This document shows positions 35,214 through 45,317 of a DNA stretch of 64,000 nucleotides, one piece after another. The notes under the pieces are model-generated. The model searched no databases. It saw only the letters and a program-made list of their open reading frames with translations, and was not told the origin of the DNA. Each line of letters opens with the position of its first letter. Position 1 is the stretch's first letter. The stretch is from Microbacteriaceae bacterium VKM Ac-2854. GTDB taxonomy: Bacteria > Actinomycetota > Actinomycetes > Actinomycetales > Microbacteriaceae. A program made the position numbers and the translations under genes. The stretch spans positions 124,001-188,000 of the forward strand of contig JABMLH010000008.1 in NCBI GenBank assembly GCA_013205085.1, in the 5' to 3' direction.

Positions 35214-35900
35214 CTAACCCGCGGCCCCATCGCTCTGCTCGGCGGCGCGGATCTCCTCCTGGAGGTCGCGCACCGCGGAGCGCAGGGCGCGCTCGGCGTC
35301 GAGGCCGGCGGCGCGGGCGGAGGAGACGATCGCCAACAGCAGCGGCCCGAGTTCGTCCTCGTCGGTGATGCCGAGCGGGCCCGCCTCCGCCTCCGCGTCG
35401 AGCAACCCGGCCTTCTCGGCCTTGCCGAGCACTTTGTCGGCGAGCGCCAGAGCCGGCATCCCCTGGGGGATGCCGTCGAGCACGCTGGTGCGCCCGGGCT
35501 TCTCCACCTTCTTCACGTCGTCCCAGAGCGCGACGACGTCCTCCGCCGTGAGGGCCGTGCCGTCGCCGAACACGTGCGGATGCCGACCGATCATCTTCGC
35601 GTTCATCCGCGCGGCCACGTCCTCGATCGTGAACCGGCGTGCCGGATCGGTCTCGGCAGCGGCGATGTCGGAATGGAACAGCACCTGGTAGAGCACGTCG
35701 CCGAGCTCCTCGATCACGTCGTCACGGCTGCCGGATTCGATCGCGTCGACGAGTTCGTGCGACTCCTCGATCAAGTACTTCACCAGCGACTCGTGGGTCT
35801 GCTCCGCGTCCCACGGGCAGCCGCCCGGCGCGCGCAGAACGTGCACGGTGGTGATGAGTTCGTCGAGTCGGGGATGCGGGGCGCTGGCGTCCGGGTTCAC
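35214..35900 (-). CDS. mazG: Nucleoside triphosphate pyrophosphohydrolase MazG
   Basis: Hydrolyses NTPs/dNTPs to NMP and PPi, a house-cleaning enzyme. The N-terminal MazG domain shows GGCPWDAEQTHESLVKYLIE, the EExxE helix EESHELVDAIESG and EELGDVLYQVLFHSDIA, with the divalent-metal Glu/Asp residues intact. Length 228 suits actinobacterial MazG with a second short helical part. GTG 35900; GAGGAT 6 nt upstream may be a leaderless -10 box. Convergent with the ABC-2 permease gene and upstream of the minus-strand glycan genes' end. Confidence 0.92.
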   Translation of the reverse strand: MNPDASAPHPRLDELITTVHVLRAPGGCPWDAEQTHESLVKYLIEESHELVDAIESGSRDDVIEELGDVLYQVLFHSDIAAAETDPARRFTIEDVAARMNAKMIGRHPHVFGDGTALTAEDVVALWDDVKKVEKPGRTSVLDGIPQGMPALALADKVLGKAEKAGLLDAEAEAGPLGITDEDELGPLLLAIVSSARAAGLDAERALRSAVRDLQEEIRAAEQSDGAAG

Positions 35901-35906
35901 CCGCCC

Positions 35907-35912
35907 ATCCTC
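35907..35912 (-). promoter_or_regulatory. Possible -10 box GAGGAT of mazG
   Basis: GAGGAT is 6 nt before GTG 35900; the same GAGGATGGSCGGRTG context precedes the methyltransferase start at 49742. Confidence 0.3.
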
Positions 35913-35941
35913 GCACCCGCCGGACGTCACCCCGCCGGCCG

Positions 35942-36928
35942 TCACTCCGCGGGGCGGCGCTGCCGATTGCGTCGGCGCCGGAAGAACCGGTCGATGGAGC
36001 GCAGTAGATTGCGGGCCGGGCGCGCGGCGGCGAGGAACCAGTCGGGGTAGTCCAGCGACGTGCGCAACCGGTCGGTCTTCGGCAGCAGCTGGGTCCCCGC
36101 GCGTCGAAGGCGCTGCGCGTAGACGAACTCGCGCGCGTAGTAGGGGTAGAGCGCCCAGAACCGGGCCAGGTCGACGAGGCTGCGCAGGCGTTCGCGGCGA
36201 TAGCGGCTGTCGGTCACCGTGCGATCGAACGGCAGGTCGAACTGGAAGTCGGCCTGGTACGGCTCCGGGCGCACGCGCAGTCCGCGCACCCCGTTCGCGA
36301 CGTTCGAGCCGTGGATGATCTGCATCCAGCGCGGCGGGCCGACGACGTTCAGGATGTCGGCGAACAACCGGCTGTAGCCGTGACCGGAGTTGAAGAAGAC
36401 CGTCCGCGGCAGCTCGCCCTCGATGCGCTTCTCGATGTAGGAGATGAACGCGCCGGAGGGCTCGTCGTAGCGGTAGAGCTCGCCCGTGCGCTCGATCTGC
36501 ACCCCGCAGAGCAGGTTGACGTAGAGCGAGGCCTGAGCGTCGAACTGCGCCTGGATGTCCTCGACGAACCGGGTCGCGATCGCGTCGTCGCTGTCGATCC
36601 GCGTGGTGATCAGGTACGGCGCGCCGGCGAGCTCCGCCACCGATTCCTGAACCACGGCACTCGACCACGTCGAGACGTACCGCGGCGTGAACAGCCCGGC
36701 GCCGACGCTGTCGATCTGTTCGCGCAACCAGGCGGGAGTGTCGATGTCGAAGAAGACCAACCACTCGAACTCGCGGACGGTCTGCCGCTGGGCGGAGGCG
36801 GCCAGCGCGTCGCAGAAGAACGCCCAGCGGTACGCCAGCCACGCGTCGTCGTGCGGCGCCGATCCTTCGAAGCGGACGCTGAATCGCGTCAGGATGACGT
36901 GGTCGAACTCGCGCCGTTGCTCGCTCAT
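35942..36928 (-). CDS. Putative rhamnosyltransferase-like glycosyltransferase
   Basis: A 328-residue GT-A-like protein of the family annotated putative rhamnosyl transferase (PF11316). Seen features are HVILTRFSVR at the N-terminus, WLVFFDIDTPAW, and the DxD-type motif in TTRIDSDDAIATRF. The C-terminal 60 residues are very basic, suggesting membrane or polymer contact. ATG 36928 overlaps the stop of the DegT aminotransferase gene (ATGA). Acceptor unknown; part of a surface-sugar locus. Confidence 0.78.
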   Translation of the reverse strand: MSEQRREFDHVILTRFSVRFEGSAPHDDAWLAYRWAFFCDALAASAQRQTVREFEWLVFFDIDTPAWLREQIDSVGAGLFTPRYVSTWSSAVVQESVAELAGAPYLITTRIDSDDAIATRFVEDIQAQFDAQASLYVNLLCGVQIERTGELYRYDEPSGAFISYIEKRIEGELPRTVFFNSGHGYSRLFADILNVVGPPRWMQIIHGSNVANGVRGLRVRPEPYQADFQFDLPFDRTVTDSRYRRERLRSLVDLARFWALYPYYAREFVYAQRLRRAGTQLLPKTDRLRTSLDYPDWFLAAARPARNLLRSIDRFFRRRRNRQRRPAE

Positions 36929-37989
36929 CGCGACAGCACCTCCGAAATCGCATCGACGTGGGCTTGCTGGACGCGGCCGTGGAACGGCAACGCGATCGCC
37001 GTCCGCGCGAACTGCGCCGTGCTGCGCGCATCCCCGCCGGCGATCGGCGCGTCGGCGTAGCGCTGCCCGTCGGCGCAGAGCGCAGGGAAGGTGCGCGCGT
37101 ACACGTCGCGCGCGGCGAGCTCCTGCAGGATCCGCTCCTGGTCGTCCGGGTCGCAGCGCAGCACATCCATCACCAGCGCCCGCGCGCGCTCCGGCGCGTG
37201 CACACGGACGCGCGAACCCGACTCGGCCGCCCTCGTGTAGGCCGCGCGCAGCGCCTGGCGCGCCTGCACCTCTGCCGCGAGCCGGGGCAGCGTCGCCAGA
37301 CCCACCGCTGCGGAGAGTTCCGGCAGCTTGCCGTTGATGCCGGCGTGCGGGTCGGATCCGCCGTCGATCCCGAAGTTGATCGTGTGTCGCACCCGCGCGT
37401 CGAGCTCGTCGTCGTGCGTCGCGACGAATCCGCCCTCGCCGGTGTGCAGCAGCTTCGTGGCGTGCAGCGAGTACGCGGTCGCTGCGCCGCGACCCACGAT
37501 CTCGTCCAGGCCGTAGGCGTGCGCCGCGTCGTACACGACCGGCAGTCCGTGCGCCTCGGCCAGCGCATCCAGCGCCGGGTCGACGGCGACGCCGAACAGG
37601 TGCACCGGGAGGATGGCGACGGTGCGCTCGGTGATGGCTGCGGACACCGCGTCGCGCGCCAGGTTCAGCGTGTCGAATTCGACCGCCGCGAAGACGGGGA
37701 CGAGTCCGGCGCTCTCGATCGCCAGCGTTGTGGCCCGGAACGTCAGCGGCGTCGTGACGACCTCGCCGCCGCGCGGAAGGTCGAGGGCGAGCAGCGCCGC
37801 GGTGAGCGCCGAGGTGCCGGACGCGGACGCCACGACGTGCCGCCAGCCGCCGGCCTCCTCGAGTCGACGCTCCAACGCGGCGACCAGCGGGCCGCCGTTG
37901 GACCACCGGGCGCGCTGCCACACCCCCGCCGCCAGCTCGGCGAAGAGATCGCCGTCGGGCGCGAGCGGCTGGCCCAGGGTGGCGATCAC
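36925..37989 (-). CDS. DegT/DnrJ/EryC1 sugar aminotransferase
   Basis: PLP-dependent aminotransferase that makes amino sugars on nucleotide-sugar substrates. The PLP phosphate region SASGTSALTAALLAL, the Asp in YDAAHAYG and the Schiff-base Lys in SLHATKLLHTGEGG are present. Length 354 fits. GTG start overlaps the NeuD-like gene stop, and its own stop overlaps the glycosyltransferase start, so three genes are coupled. Together with the acetyltransferase it suggests an N-acetylated amino sugar. Confidence 0.88.
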   Translation of the reverse strand: MIATLGQPLAPDGDLFAELAAGVWQRARWSNGGPLVAALERRLEEAGGWRHVVASASGTSALTAALLALDLPRGGEVVTTPLTFRATTLAIESAGLVPVFAAVEFDTLNLARDAVSAAITERTVAILPVHLFGVAVDPALDALAEAHGLPVVYDAAHAYGLDEIVGRGAATAYSLHATKLLHTGEGGFVATHDDELDARVRHTINFGIDGGSDPHAGINGKLPELSAAVGLATLPRLAAEVQARQALRAAYTRAAESGSRVRVHAPERARALVMDVLRCDPDDQERILQELAARDVYARTFPALCADGQRYADAPIAGGDARSTAQFARTAIALPFHGRVQQAHVDAISEVLSR

Positions 37990-38660
37990 GACGGTTCGCC
38001 GGGTGCGCGCTTCGCGGCGGACCGCGTCGCCGCGTACTCGCGGACGCTGACGGCGCGTGGGCTCATCACGACCTCGCCGGGCTCGAGGTCGCGATCGACG
38101 ACGGCGCCCACGCCCACCACGGCGCCGTCACCGATGCGGATCGGGCGCCTCGCCGTTCCGTTGCGGATGATCGCGCCGGCGCCGACGAAGACGTCCTGAC
38201 CGATCTCGACGTGGCCCAACACGATGCTCTGCGCGGCGAGTGTCGTGAACTCCCCCACGGTGACGTCGTGCGCCACGAGCTCCCCGAACGCGATCGTGCC
38301 ACGGCCGAGCGTCGTACCGTGTCCGACCCGCGTCGTGCAGGAGACGATCGCGCCTTCGCCCAGCCGCGCACTCGGGTCCGAGAGGTGGGCCGAACCCTCG
38401 GCACCGAGGATGGGCAGTCCGGCCTTCTCGATGCGATCGAAGACGGAGCGCCGACCGGCCGGATCGTGAACGGGCACGAACAGCGCGATGTCATCCCACT
38501 GCGCTATCCGATCAAGGCTCAGAATCGGCGTGCCATCGGTGGAGAACTCTCGCGGGTCGGAATCGGCGACGAATGCGGCCAGGCTACTGATCCCCCGAGC
38601 CTGATAGGAGAGATCCAGCGCCGCCGCGACGCAGGTTCCGCTGGTGCCGAAACACGCCAT
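37986..38660 (-). CDS. NeuD/PglD-like sugar O/N-acetyltransferase
   Basis: A 224-residue left-handed beta-helix enzyme. The N-terminal nucleotide-sugar-like fold begins MACFGTSGTCV, and hexapeptide repeats follow (LGEGAIVSCTTRVGHGTTLG, VTVGEFTTLAA, IGQDVFVGAGAII). The likely catalytic His is in VGHGTT or VAHDVT. ATG 38660 gives the usual length; an ATG at 38747 in frame, with TTGTAT 5 nt upstream, would add 29 residues and is a real alternative because no Shine-Dalgarno supports 38660. With the downstream aminotransferase it likely builds an acetamido sugar as in PglD/PglE pairs. Confidence 0.78.
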   Translation of the reverse strand: MACFGTSGTCVAAALDLSYQARGISSLAAFVADSDPREFSTDGTPILSLDRIAQWDDIALFVPVHDPAGRRSVFDRIEKAGLPILGAEGSAHLSDPSARLGEGAIVSCTTRVGHGTTLGRGTIAFGELVAHDVTVGEFTTLAAQSIVLGHVEIGQDVFVGAGAIIRNGTARRPIRIGDGAVVGVGAVVDRDLEPGEVVMSPRAVSVREYAATRSAAKRAPGEPS

Positions 38661-38835
38661 CCGCGACGGGACGCGGGAATACCCCGGGACATACACTTCA
38701 TCAGGATATCCGGCGCGGTCGAGTTGAGAGATCCTTCGCCCATTCATCCGGAATACAACGCCACCCGGAATACACCGCGCCCGTGCCGTCACGGATAATC
38801 GTCGCGAAGGCGTTCGCAGAAAGTCGGAGGTACGC

Positions 38836-41568
38836 GTGGGGTCGAGGAGTCCGGTCACTCCCGGTACGCATTCTTTGGATCCGACCCGACCCGATGAATT
38901 GTTCGACCGGGACTGGTACCTGCGCACCTATCCGGACATCGCCGCCGAGACCGAGGACGGCTGGACGCACTTCGTGCAGTACGGCGAACTCGAAGGGCGC
39001 TCGCCCGGACCCGGATTCGACGCCGAGTACTACCGGCGCACCCACCTCCCGCTGGAGGGCGAACGGCCGTTCACGCACTACGTCGCGTACGGGCGGGACC
39101 ACGGACATGCGCCCCGGGCGATGGACGTGGACACGATCCAGACGTGGCACGGGATCCGCGCGGCGCTCTCGGGGCGGCTGAACCCCGTGCTCGTGGTCGG
39201 CAACGACGCGCGATCCGCGGGGGCTCCGCTGCTGCTGCTGGAGATCGCCGGCCGGCTGCGTTCGCGCGGCTGGTCGCCGGTGTTCCTGCTCAAGCAGGGC
39301 GGGCCGTTGTTCTCCCGCTTCGCCGCCCTCGGTCCGACCCTGATCGCCGACGAGGGCTGGAACCTGCCGGCGCTGGGCGCCGCGCTCACCGAGGACATCC
39401 CGATCCTGGCGAACACCGCCTGGGGAGCCCTCCTCGTCGATCGGCTCGGCGTCGCCTCCCGATCCGTGGTGTTGATCCACGAGATGAGCGACTACCTCGT
39501 CGCCCAGGACCTGCTCGAACCAGTCGGCCACGCGCACACCGTCGTCGCCTCCATGCCCCGCGTGCAGAACGATTTGCAGCGCCTGCTCCCTCCGGGGCCG
39601 CGGTTGTCGACGATCGTGCCGGGACTGCGGACGCCGACAGCGACCCGAGCCGGCACGCGCCGAGTGCGCCAGGAGATCGCGAATCGATTCGGCACCGTCG
39701 GACCGGTGTACATCGGCGCAGGCTACGCCGACCAGCGCAAGGGCTTCGACCTCTACCTCGAGACGGCGCGCACGATCGCCGGCCAGGATGCCAGCGCGGT
39801 GTTCGTCTGGCTCGGCGACCTCGGCTCCTGGGCACGATCCCTCGCCGACGAGGCTGAGACCGCCGGGCTGCGCCTGCTGCTCCCCGGCTTCCGCGCGGAC
39901 GCGGGCGACTGGTACGCGGCGGCCGGGGTCTACCTGCTGACCTCGCGCCAGGACCCGGGGCCCACGACCGTGATGGACGCCGCCGGAGTGGGCACACCCT
40001 TCGTCGGGCTGAACGCCGACATCGGGCTAGGCGACCTGACCGAGGTGATCGAGGCCACCGGCGAGTTCGTGGCCGACACGGACACGCTCGCCGCACGAGC
40101 GGCGGCGCTCGCCGAAGCGGAGTCGTCGGCCTCCCGGAAGCGTCGTGCGACGTTCGTGCGCAAGTACCGCTCGCTGGACACCTATGTGGACGACGTCGAG
40201 CGCGTCCTCGTCGAAGCCGCGCCGCTGCGTCGCCCGCTCGGCCTCTCGGCCCGCGCGAACGTGCGCCTCCGGCTGGCGTTCCTCCAACTCGTCGAGAGCC
40301 GAGCCCGACGCGAGACGATGTGGGCCACCCGAGCGTTCGTGCGCCGATCCGTGCAGAACGCCCGCAACGTGGCGCCGCGGATGGCCGCGAGGATCACCGT
40401 GACACGCAGCCCGCGCCTCATCGCGATCGCCGTGGCCCAGACCGACGCGGTCTCGATCCTGCCGGATTCCGGCATCGCGGATCCGGCGCGCACGAGCGAA
40501 CTGGTGGGCGGAGACCGCGCGTGGCTGTCGAGCCCGCGACTGCTCACGGCGCTGTCGGAGCGAGCCGATCTGCACATCCTGCGCGACCCGGACACGGCGC
40601 CGTGGCCGCTCGTGCGCGAGCTGGAGTCGGCGGCCGGCCGGATCGGCCGCGTCAGCCAACACGATCTGAGCGACCCGCCCGGCTGGGTCGGCGCCGGAGA
40701 GCTCCCGCCCCGACCGCGCAAGCCGCTCGGGCCCAGTGCCGTTCCGCACCCCAGCGTGGCGCTCACCGGGCAGCCGCCGGTTCGGCTCGCGCGCCCCCTC
40801 GGGATCTTCGTGCACGCCTACTACGTCGACGTGGCGACGCAGATCGCCGCCCGGCTCGCGCTGATCGATCATCCGTACGCGCTGTACGTGTCGACGGTAG
40901 ACGAGCAGCGCGCGGAGGCGATCCGGCAGCTGCTGCCGGAGGCCACCGTGCGCGTGTTCCCGAACCAGGGCCGCGACATCGCGCCGAAGGTCTTCGGCTT
41001 CGCGGCCGAGCACGCCGCTCACGACGTCGTCCTGCACCTGCACACGAAGCGCTCCCCGCACCGCAGCGACCTCGACGGCTGGCTCGCCTACCTGCTCGAC
41101 TGCCTCCTGCCTTCCGAGGAGGGCATCCACGCGATCCTGACGCTCTTCGAACGGGTCGAGCGGGTCGGCATGGTCAGCCCCGCGCTGTACTCCGGGCTCG
41201 GCCGGACGGCGAGCTGGGGTCCGAATCGCGCGATCGCGGAGGTCGTCACGTGGGGCAAGGGCTGGGGTGCCCTTCCGGAGGATCACCAGCTCGCCTTCGC
41301 CGCCGGCTCGATGTTCTGGGCGCGATCGAGCGCCCTCCGGCCGATCCAGAGCCTGGCCATCCCCGCCGCGGCGTTCAGCGACTCGTCGGCGCCCGACGGC
41401 ACGCTCGCACACGCCGTGGAACGCCTGATCGGTGTCTCGTGCGCGGTCGCCGGGCTCGATCAGGTCTTCGTGCGGCCCGGTACGGCGTCCGCCGCGGACG
41501 GCGGCCTGTCGCCCGCCCAGGTCGCTCGCGTGCTCCAGCGGCGGCGCCTGATCCGTCGGCTGCGGTAG
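38836..41568 (+). CDS. Large bimodal glycosyltransferase: GT4-like domain plus RgpF-like domain
   Basis: A 910-residue cell-wall polysaccharide enzyme. Residues 20-95 form two repeats of the kind LFDRDWYLRTYPDIAAE...HFVQYGELEGRSPG found at the start of many rhamnan and capsule glycosyltransferases. The middle (about 110-450) is a GT-B retaining GT4 domain with YIGAGYADQRKGFDLYLET and the Glu-x7-Glu-like region near DPGPTTVMDAAGVGTPFVGL. The C-terminal third is an RgpF/rhamnan-synthesis domain (FPNQGRDIAPKVFGF, about 707-722; LHLHTKRSPHRSD). GTG 38836 with GGAGG 5 nt upstream. Divergent from the acetamido-sugar genes. Confidence 0.82.
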   Translation: MGSRSPVTPGTHSLDPTRPDELFDRDWYLRTYPDIAAETEDGWTHFVQYGELEGRSPGPGFDAEYYRRTHLPLEGERPFTHYVAYGRDHGHAPRAMDVDTIQTWHGIRAALSGRLNPVLVVGNDARSAGAPLLLLEIAGRLRSRGWSPVFLLKQGGPLFSRFAALGPTLIADEGWNLPALGAALTEDIPILANTAWGALLVDRLGVASRSVVLIHEMSDYLVAQDLLEPVGHAHTVVASMPRVQNDLQRLLPPGPRLSTIVPGLRTPTATRAGTRRVRQEIANRFGTVGPVYIGAGYADQRKGFDLYLETARTIAGQDASAVFVWLGDLGSWARSLADEAETAGLRLLLPGFRADAGDWYAAAGVYLLTSRQDPGPTTVMDAAGVGTPFVGLNADIGLGDLTEVIEATGEFVADTDTLAARAAALAEAESSASRKRRATFVRKYRSLDTYVDDVERVLVEAAPLRRPLGLSARANVRLRLAFLQLVESRARRETMWATRAFVRRSVQNARNVAPRMAARITVTRSPRLIAIAVAQTDAVSILPDSGIADPARTSELVGGDRAWLSSPRLLTALSERADLHILRDPDTAPWPLVRELESAAGRIGRVSQHDLSDPPGWVGAGELPPRPRKPLGPSAVPHPSVALTGQPPVRLARPLGIFVHAYYVDVATQIAARLALIDHPYALYVSTVDEQRAEAIRQLLPEATVRVFPNQGRDIAPKVFGFAAEHAAHDVVLHLHTKRSPHRSDLDGWLAYLLDCLLPSEEGIHAILTLFERVERVGMVSPALYSGLGRTASWGPNRAIAEVVTWGKGWGALPEDHQLAFAAGSMFWARSSALRPIQSLAIPAAAFSDSSAPDGTLAHAVERLIGVSCAVAGLDQVFVRPGTASAADGGLSPAQVARVLQRRRLIRRLR

Positions 41569-41727
41569 AGCGCTCCGCTCGGCCTGGCGAGCGGACGGCG
41601 CGAACGAGAGGGGACGGGCGGGCACGACTCCGGCCAGGAGGAGGTACGGGGGCCGCGATGAGCGCCGTTGCGTGCCGCGCTTCGTCCGATCCCATCGCGG
41701 ACCCCGGTCTGTGGGCCCCCATCCCCG

Positions 41728-41790
41728 CGAGATGCCTCTTCTGCACGCGACACGCCGTGGCGGGCGTACCAAAGTGGCATCTCGCAGGGA
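41728..41790. terminator. GCGAGATGCC inverted repeat after pckG
   Basis: GCGAGATGCC (near 41728) and GGCATCTCGC (near 41780) enclose about 40 nt. It lies beyond the pckG stop on the minus strand and between it and the convergent glycosyltransferase. The 234-bp gap holds nothing else I can recognise. Confidence 0.55.
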
Positions 41791-41802
41791 GGAGGGGGTG
41801 CG

Positions 41803-43629
41803 TCAGGCGCGCAAGCGCCCGCGCAGTGCATCCAGTTCGTGCGACACGGCCTCGGGGAGGCGGTCGCCGAAGCGGGTGAAGTACTCCTCGGTGAGGTCGC
41901 ACTCGGCCAGCCACGAGTCGGGATCGACCTCGAACAGGTGGGCCAGGGCGTCGTCCGCGATCTCGAGGCCGTCGAGGTTGAGGCTTCCGGCCGGCACCAG
42001 GCCGACCGGGGCCTCGACGGCGGAGGCGGTGCCCTCGACGCGACGGACGATCCATTCCAGCACCCGCGAGTTCTCGCCGAAGCCGGGCCAGAGGAAGGAG
42101 CCGTCGGCGTCCTTGCGGAACCAGTTCACCTGGAACATCTTCGGCGCCTTCTCGCCGAGGGTCTCCCCCATCTCCAGCCAGTGCGACCAGTAGTCGGCCA
42201 TGTTGTAGCCGCAGAAGGGCAGCATCGCGAACGGATCGCGGCGCAACGCCCCGACGGGCCCCTCGGCCGCCGCCGTCTGCTCGGAGGCGATGGTCGCGCC
42301 GATGAAGACACCGTGCTTCCAGTCGAACGCCTCGGCGACGAGCGGCACGTTGGTGGCGCGGCGTCCGCCGAAGATCACCGCGTCGATGGGTACTCCGTCG
42401 GTCTCGTACCAGTCGTCCGCGAGCGAGGGGCACTGCTGGATCGGCACCGTGAAACGGGAGTTCGGATGCGCGGCCTTGGTTGCCGAGGCCGGCGTCCAGT
42501 CGTTGCCCTGCCAGTCCGTCAGGTGCTCGGGCACCGCCTCCGTCATGCCCTCCCACCACACGTCGCCGTCGTCGGTGAGCGCGACGTTGGTGAAGATCGT
42601 GTTCGCCGTCATCGTCGCCAGGGCGGTGGGGTTCGTGGACTCCCCCGTGCCCGGCGCGACGCCGAAGAAGCCGGCCTCCGGATTGATCGCCCAGAGTCGC
42701 CCGTCCGCGCCGGGACGCAGCCAGGCGATGTCGTCGCCGATGGTCTCGACCCGCCAACCCGGCAGCGTCGGCTTGAGCATGGCGAGGTTGGTCTTGCCGC
42801 ACGCCGAGGGGAACGCCGCCGCCGCGTGGTAGACGCCACCCTCGGGCGAGATCAGCTTGATCAGCAGCATGTGCTCGGCCAGCCAGCCTTCGTCCCTGGC
42901 CATCGTCGAGCCGATCCGCAGCGCGAAGCACTTCTTGGTCAGCAGCGCGTTGCCGCCGTAGCCCGAGCCGTAGGACCAGATCTCCCGCGTCTCGGGGAAG
43001 TGGCAGATGTACTTGGTCGCGTTGCTGGGCCACGGCACGTCCGGGCGCTCGACACCGGCCGCATCGCGCAGCGGGTAGCCGACGGTGTGCGCCGCGGCGA
43101 CCCAGGGCGTGTCGGGGCCGATGCTCTCCAGCACCGCGGCGCCCATGATCGACATGATCCGCAGGCTCAGCACCGCGTACGGCGAATCGGTGATCTGCAC
43201 GCCGCGCTGCGAGATCGGCCCGCCGACAGGGCCCATCGAGAACGGGACGACGTACATGGTGCGACCGCGCATCGAGCCGTCGAAGAGTTCACGCAGCTCG
43301 CCCAGCATCGCCTCGGGCTCGCGCCAGTTGTTCGTAGGGCCGGCGTCGGCCTCCAGCGGCGGACAGATGAAGGTGCGGTCCTCGACGCGCGCGACGTCGT
43401 TCGGGTCGGAGCGAGCGAGGAAGCTGTTCGGGCGCCGGGCCTCGTTCAAGCGGATCAGCGTGCCGGCGGCGACCATCTCGTCCGTCAGCCTCGTCCACTC
43501 GGCATCGGATCCGTCGCACCAGTACACGGCATCCGGCTTCGTCAGTTCCGCCATCTCGGCGACCCATGCGATCAGGCGCGGGTTCCTCGCCGCGGTGGGG
43601 CCGGCTGCGGTGCTGCTTGCGATCGTCAC
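41803..43629 (-). CDS. pckG: Phosphoenolpyruvate carboxykinase (GTP)
   Basis: Converts oxaloacetate and GTP to PEP, GDP and CO2, the entry to gluconeogenesis. The 608-residue chain shows [10 protein letters not shown], the kinase-1a loop [12 protein letters not shown] (about 275-286), the kinase-2 metal site GDDIAWLRP, and the guanine-binding block [22 protein letters not shown] 43629 has GAGGAG 6 nt upstream. It is divergent from a RamB-like regulator gene; RamB controls acetate and gluconeogenic genes in Corynebacterium, so direct control here is a reasonable inference. Confidence 0.97.
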   Translation of the reverse strand: MTIASSTAAGPTAARNPRLIAWVAEMAELTKPDAVYWCDGSDAEWTRLTDEMVAAGTLIRLNEARRPNSFLARSDPNDVARVEDRTFICPPLEADAGPTNNWREPEAMLGELRELFDGSMRGRTMYVVPFSMGPVGGPISQRGVQITDSPYAVLSLRIMSIMGAAVLESIGPDTPWVAAAHTVGYPLRDAAGVERPDVPWPSNATKYICHFPETREIWSYGSGYGGNALLTKKCFALRIGSTMARDEGWLAEHMLLIKLISPEGGVYHAAAAFPSACGKTNLAMLKPTLPGWRVETIGDDIAWLRPGADGRLWAINPEAGFFGVAPGTGESTNPTALATMTANTIFTNVALTDDGDVWWEGMTEAVPEHLTDWQGNDWTPASATKAAHPNSRFTVPIQQCPSLADDWYETDGVPIDAVIFGGRRATNVPLVAEAFDWKHGVFIGATIASEQTAAAEGPVGALRRDPFAMLPFCGYNMADYWSHWLEMGETLGEKAPKMFQVNWFRKDADGSFLWPGFGENSRVLEWIVRRVEGTASAVEAPVGLVPAGSLNLDGLEIADDALAHLFEVDPDSWLAECDLTEEYFTRFGDRLPEAVSHELDALRGRLRA

Positions 43630-43756
43630 GTGACACTCCTCTGTGTTCCGAGCCGTATCCCGGTCGTCCGTGACCCGGGTGTTTTCGGCTGCGGAACCAG
43701 AATGCGACGGATGCACCCGGTGGAGTGACGTATTTTCAGGCCAAGAAGGGCCGAAG

Positions 43757-43771
43757 TTTACGTACAGTAAA
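43757..43771. promoter_or_regulatory. Palindrome TTTAC-N5-GTAAA at the ramB start point
   Basis: TTTAC (43757-43761) and GTAAA (43767-43771) surround GTACA and cover the -10 box of the regulator gene. Position suggests autoregulation and perhaps control of divergent pckG. Confidence 0.5.
43763..43768 (+). promoter_or_regulatory. -10 box TACAGT, leaderless ramB
   Basis: TACAGT lies 6 nt before ATG 43775. Confidence 0.5.
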
Positions 43772-43774
43772 GAA

Positions 43775-45208
43775 ATGGCAACAGACCTCCTTCTGCTGGG
43801 CAAACGCATCCGGCATTTCCGCACCGCCGCCGGCCTCACCCTCGACCAACTCGGCACCGCCGTCGGTGCCGTGGGCTCGCTGCTCTCGCTGATCGAGAAC
43901 GGCAAGAGGGAGCCGAAGCTCTCGCTGTTGCAGGCGATCGCCGAGACCCTCGGCGTGTCCGCCGCCGACCTGCTCTCCGCCGAAGCGCCCGACCGGCGCG
44001 CCGAGCTGGAGATCGAGGTCGAGCGGGTGCAGCGCGGCGGTACCTTCTCGGCGCTCGGGTTGCCGCGCATCCGCAGCACCAAGTCGCTCCCGACGGAGGC
44101 CCTCGAGACGATCGTCGGGCTGCACCGCGAGTTGGAGCGGCGCGCCCTCGCCGCGACGTCGACGCCAGAGGAGGCGAAACGGGCGAACACCGAGCTGCGG
44201 TTGCGGATGCGCGGGCTGGACAACTACATGGACGATCTGGAGACGATCGCGGAGCAGATGCTCGCGGAATCGGGCCACGGCACCGGACCGCTGACGCACC
44301 GCACCGTCGCCCGGATGGCGGAGGGGCTGGGCTTCGAGCTGGTGCACGTCGCCGACCTGCCGCAATCCACCCGCACCGTCACCGATCTGGAGAACGGCCG
44401 GATCTACTTGCCGCCCGCCTCCATCCCGGGCGGCCACGGCCTGCGCTCGCTGGCGCTGCAGGCGATCGCCCACCGGATCCTCGCGCACCGCCGGCCGGGC
44501 AGTTACGCCGAGTTCCTGCTGCAGCGACTCGAGATCAACTACTTCGCCGCCGCCTGTCTGATGCCGCGCACGGCGGCGGTCGACTTCCTGCAGGCGGCCA
44601 AGAAGGAGCGCAACCTCGCGATCGAGGATTTCCGGGATGCGTTCGGCGTGACCCACGAGGCGGCCGCGCACCGCTTCACCAACCTCGCCACCTCGCACCT
44701 GGGGTTGCGCACGCACTTCCTCCGCGTCGGCGGCGACGGCACGCTGTTCCGCGGTTTCGAGAACGACGGTCTGCCCTTGGTGGCGGATGCGAACGGCTCG
44801 ATCGAGGGTCAGGTGGTCTGCCGCGAGTGGGCGGCGCGTAACGCGTTCGCGCGCACCAGCCGCGCCAGCGAGTTCTACCAGTACACCGATACCCCGGTCG
44901 GCACCTTCTGGTGCACCACCCAGACCGGCACGACTCCCACGGAGGAGTTCTCGATCAGTGTCGGAGTACCGTTCGACGACGCACGCTGGTTCCGCGGGCG
45001 CGACACCTCGGCCAGGGCCGTCTCGACCTGCCCCGCCGAGAGCTGCTGCCGCCGCCCGGCCGAATCGCTCTCGGCCCGCTGGGCCGCGAAGTCGTGGCCG
45101 AGTGCGCGGATGCACGCGCACGTGCTCGCGCCGCTGCCGCAGGGATCGTTCCCGGGGGTCGACGACGCGGAGGTGTACACCTTCCTCGAATCCCACGCCC
45201 GCGCCTGA
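43775..45208 (+). CDS. ramB: RamB-like XRE regulator of carbon metabolism
   Basis: A 477-residue regulator of the short-chain fatty acid family: an N-terminal HTH_3 ([20 protein letters not shown], about 21-40), a long helical linker, an IrrE-type ImmA/M78 domain (about 195-330; the catalytic HExxH is degenerate, IAHRILAHR), and a C-terminal DUF2083 with the conserved Cys cluster in [12 protein letters not shown]. RamB represses or activates aceA/aceB/pck-type genes in Corynebacterium and Mycobacterium. Leaderless ATG within a palindrome. Divergent from pckG, a likely target. Confidence 0.85.
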   Translation: MATDLLLLGKRIRHFRTAAGLTLDQLGTAVGAVGSLLSLIENGKREPKLSLLQAIAETLGVSAADLLSAEAPDRRAELEIEVERVQRGGTFSALGLPRIRSTKSLPTEALETIVGLHRELERRALAATSTPEEAKRANTELRLRMRGLDNYMDDLETIAEQMLAESGHGTGPLTHRTVARMAEGLGFELVHVADLPQSTRTVTDLENGRIYLPPASIPGGHGLRSLALQAIAHRILAHRRPGSYAEFLLQRLEINYFAAACLMPRTAAVDFLQAAKKERNLAIEDFRDAFGVTHEAAAHRFTNLATSHLGLRTHFLRVGGDGTLFRGFENDGLPLVADANGSIEGQVVCREWAARNAFARTSRASEFYQYTDTPVGTFWCTTQTGTTPTEEFSISVGVPFDDARWFRGRDTSARAVSTCPAESCCRRPAESLSARWAAKSWPSARMHAHVLAPLPQGSFPGVDDAEVYTFLESHARA

Positions 45209-45259
45209 CGGGACCGGGCCCGCTCGGCGAGCGCCCGAACTCGACGAGCGCACGAGGGA

Positions 45260-45304
45260 CCGCCGCCGGACGCCGCGCAGGTGGGGCGGCTCGTCCGGCG
45301 GCGG
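45260..45304. terminator. 13-bp perfect stem between convergent ramB and SGNH genes
   Basis: CCGCCGCCGGACG (45260-45272) pairs with CGTCCGGCGGCGG (45292-45304), 19-nt loop. Confidence 0.75.
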
Positions 45305-45317
45305 TGGCTGTTGCGGC

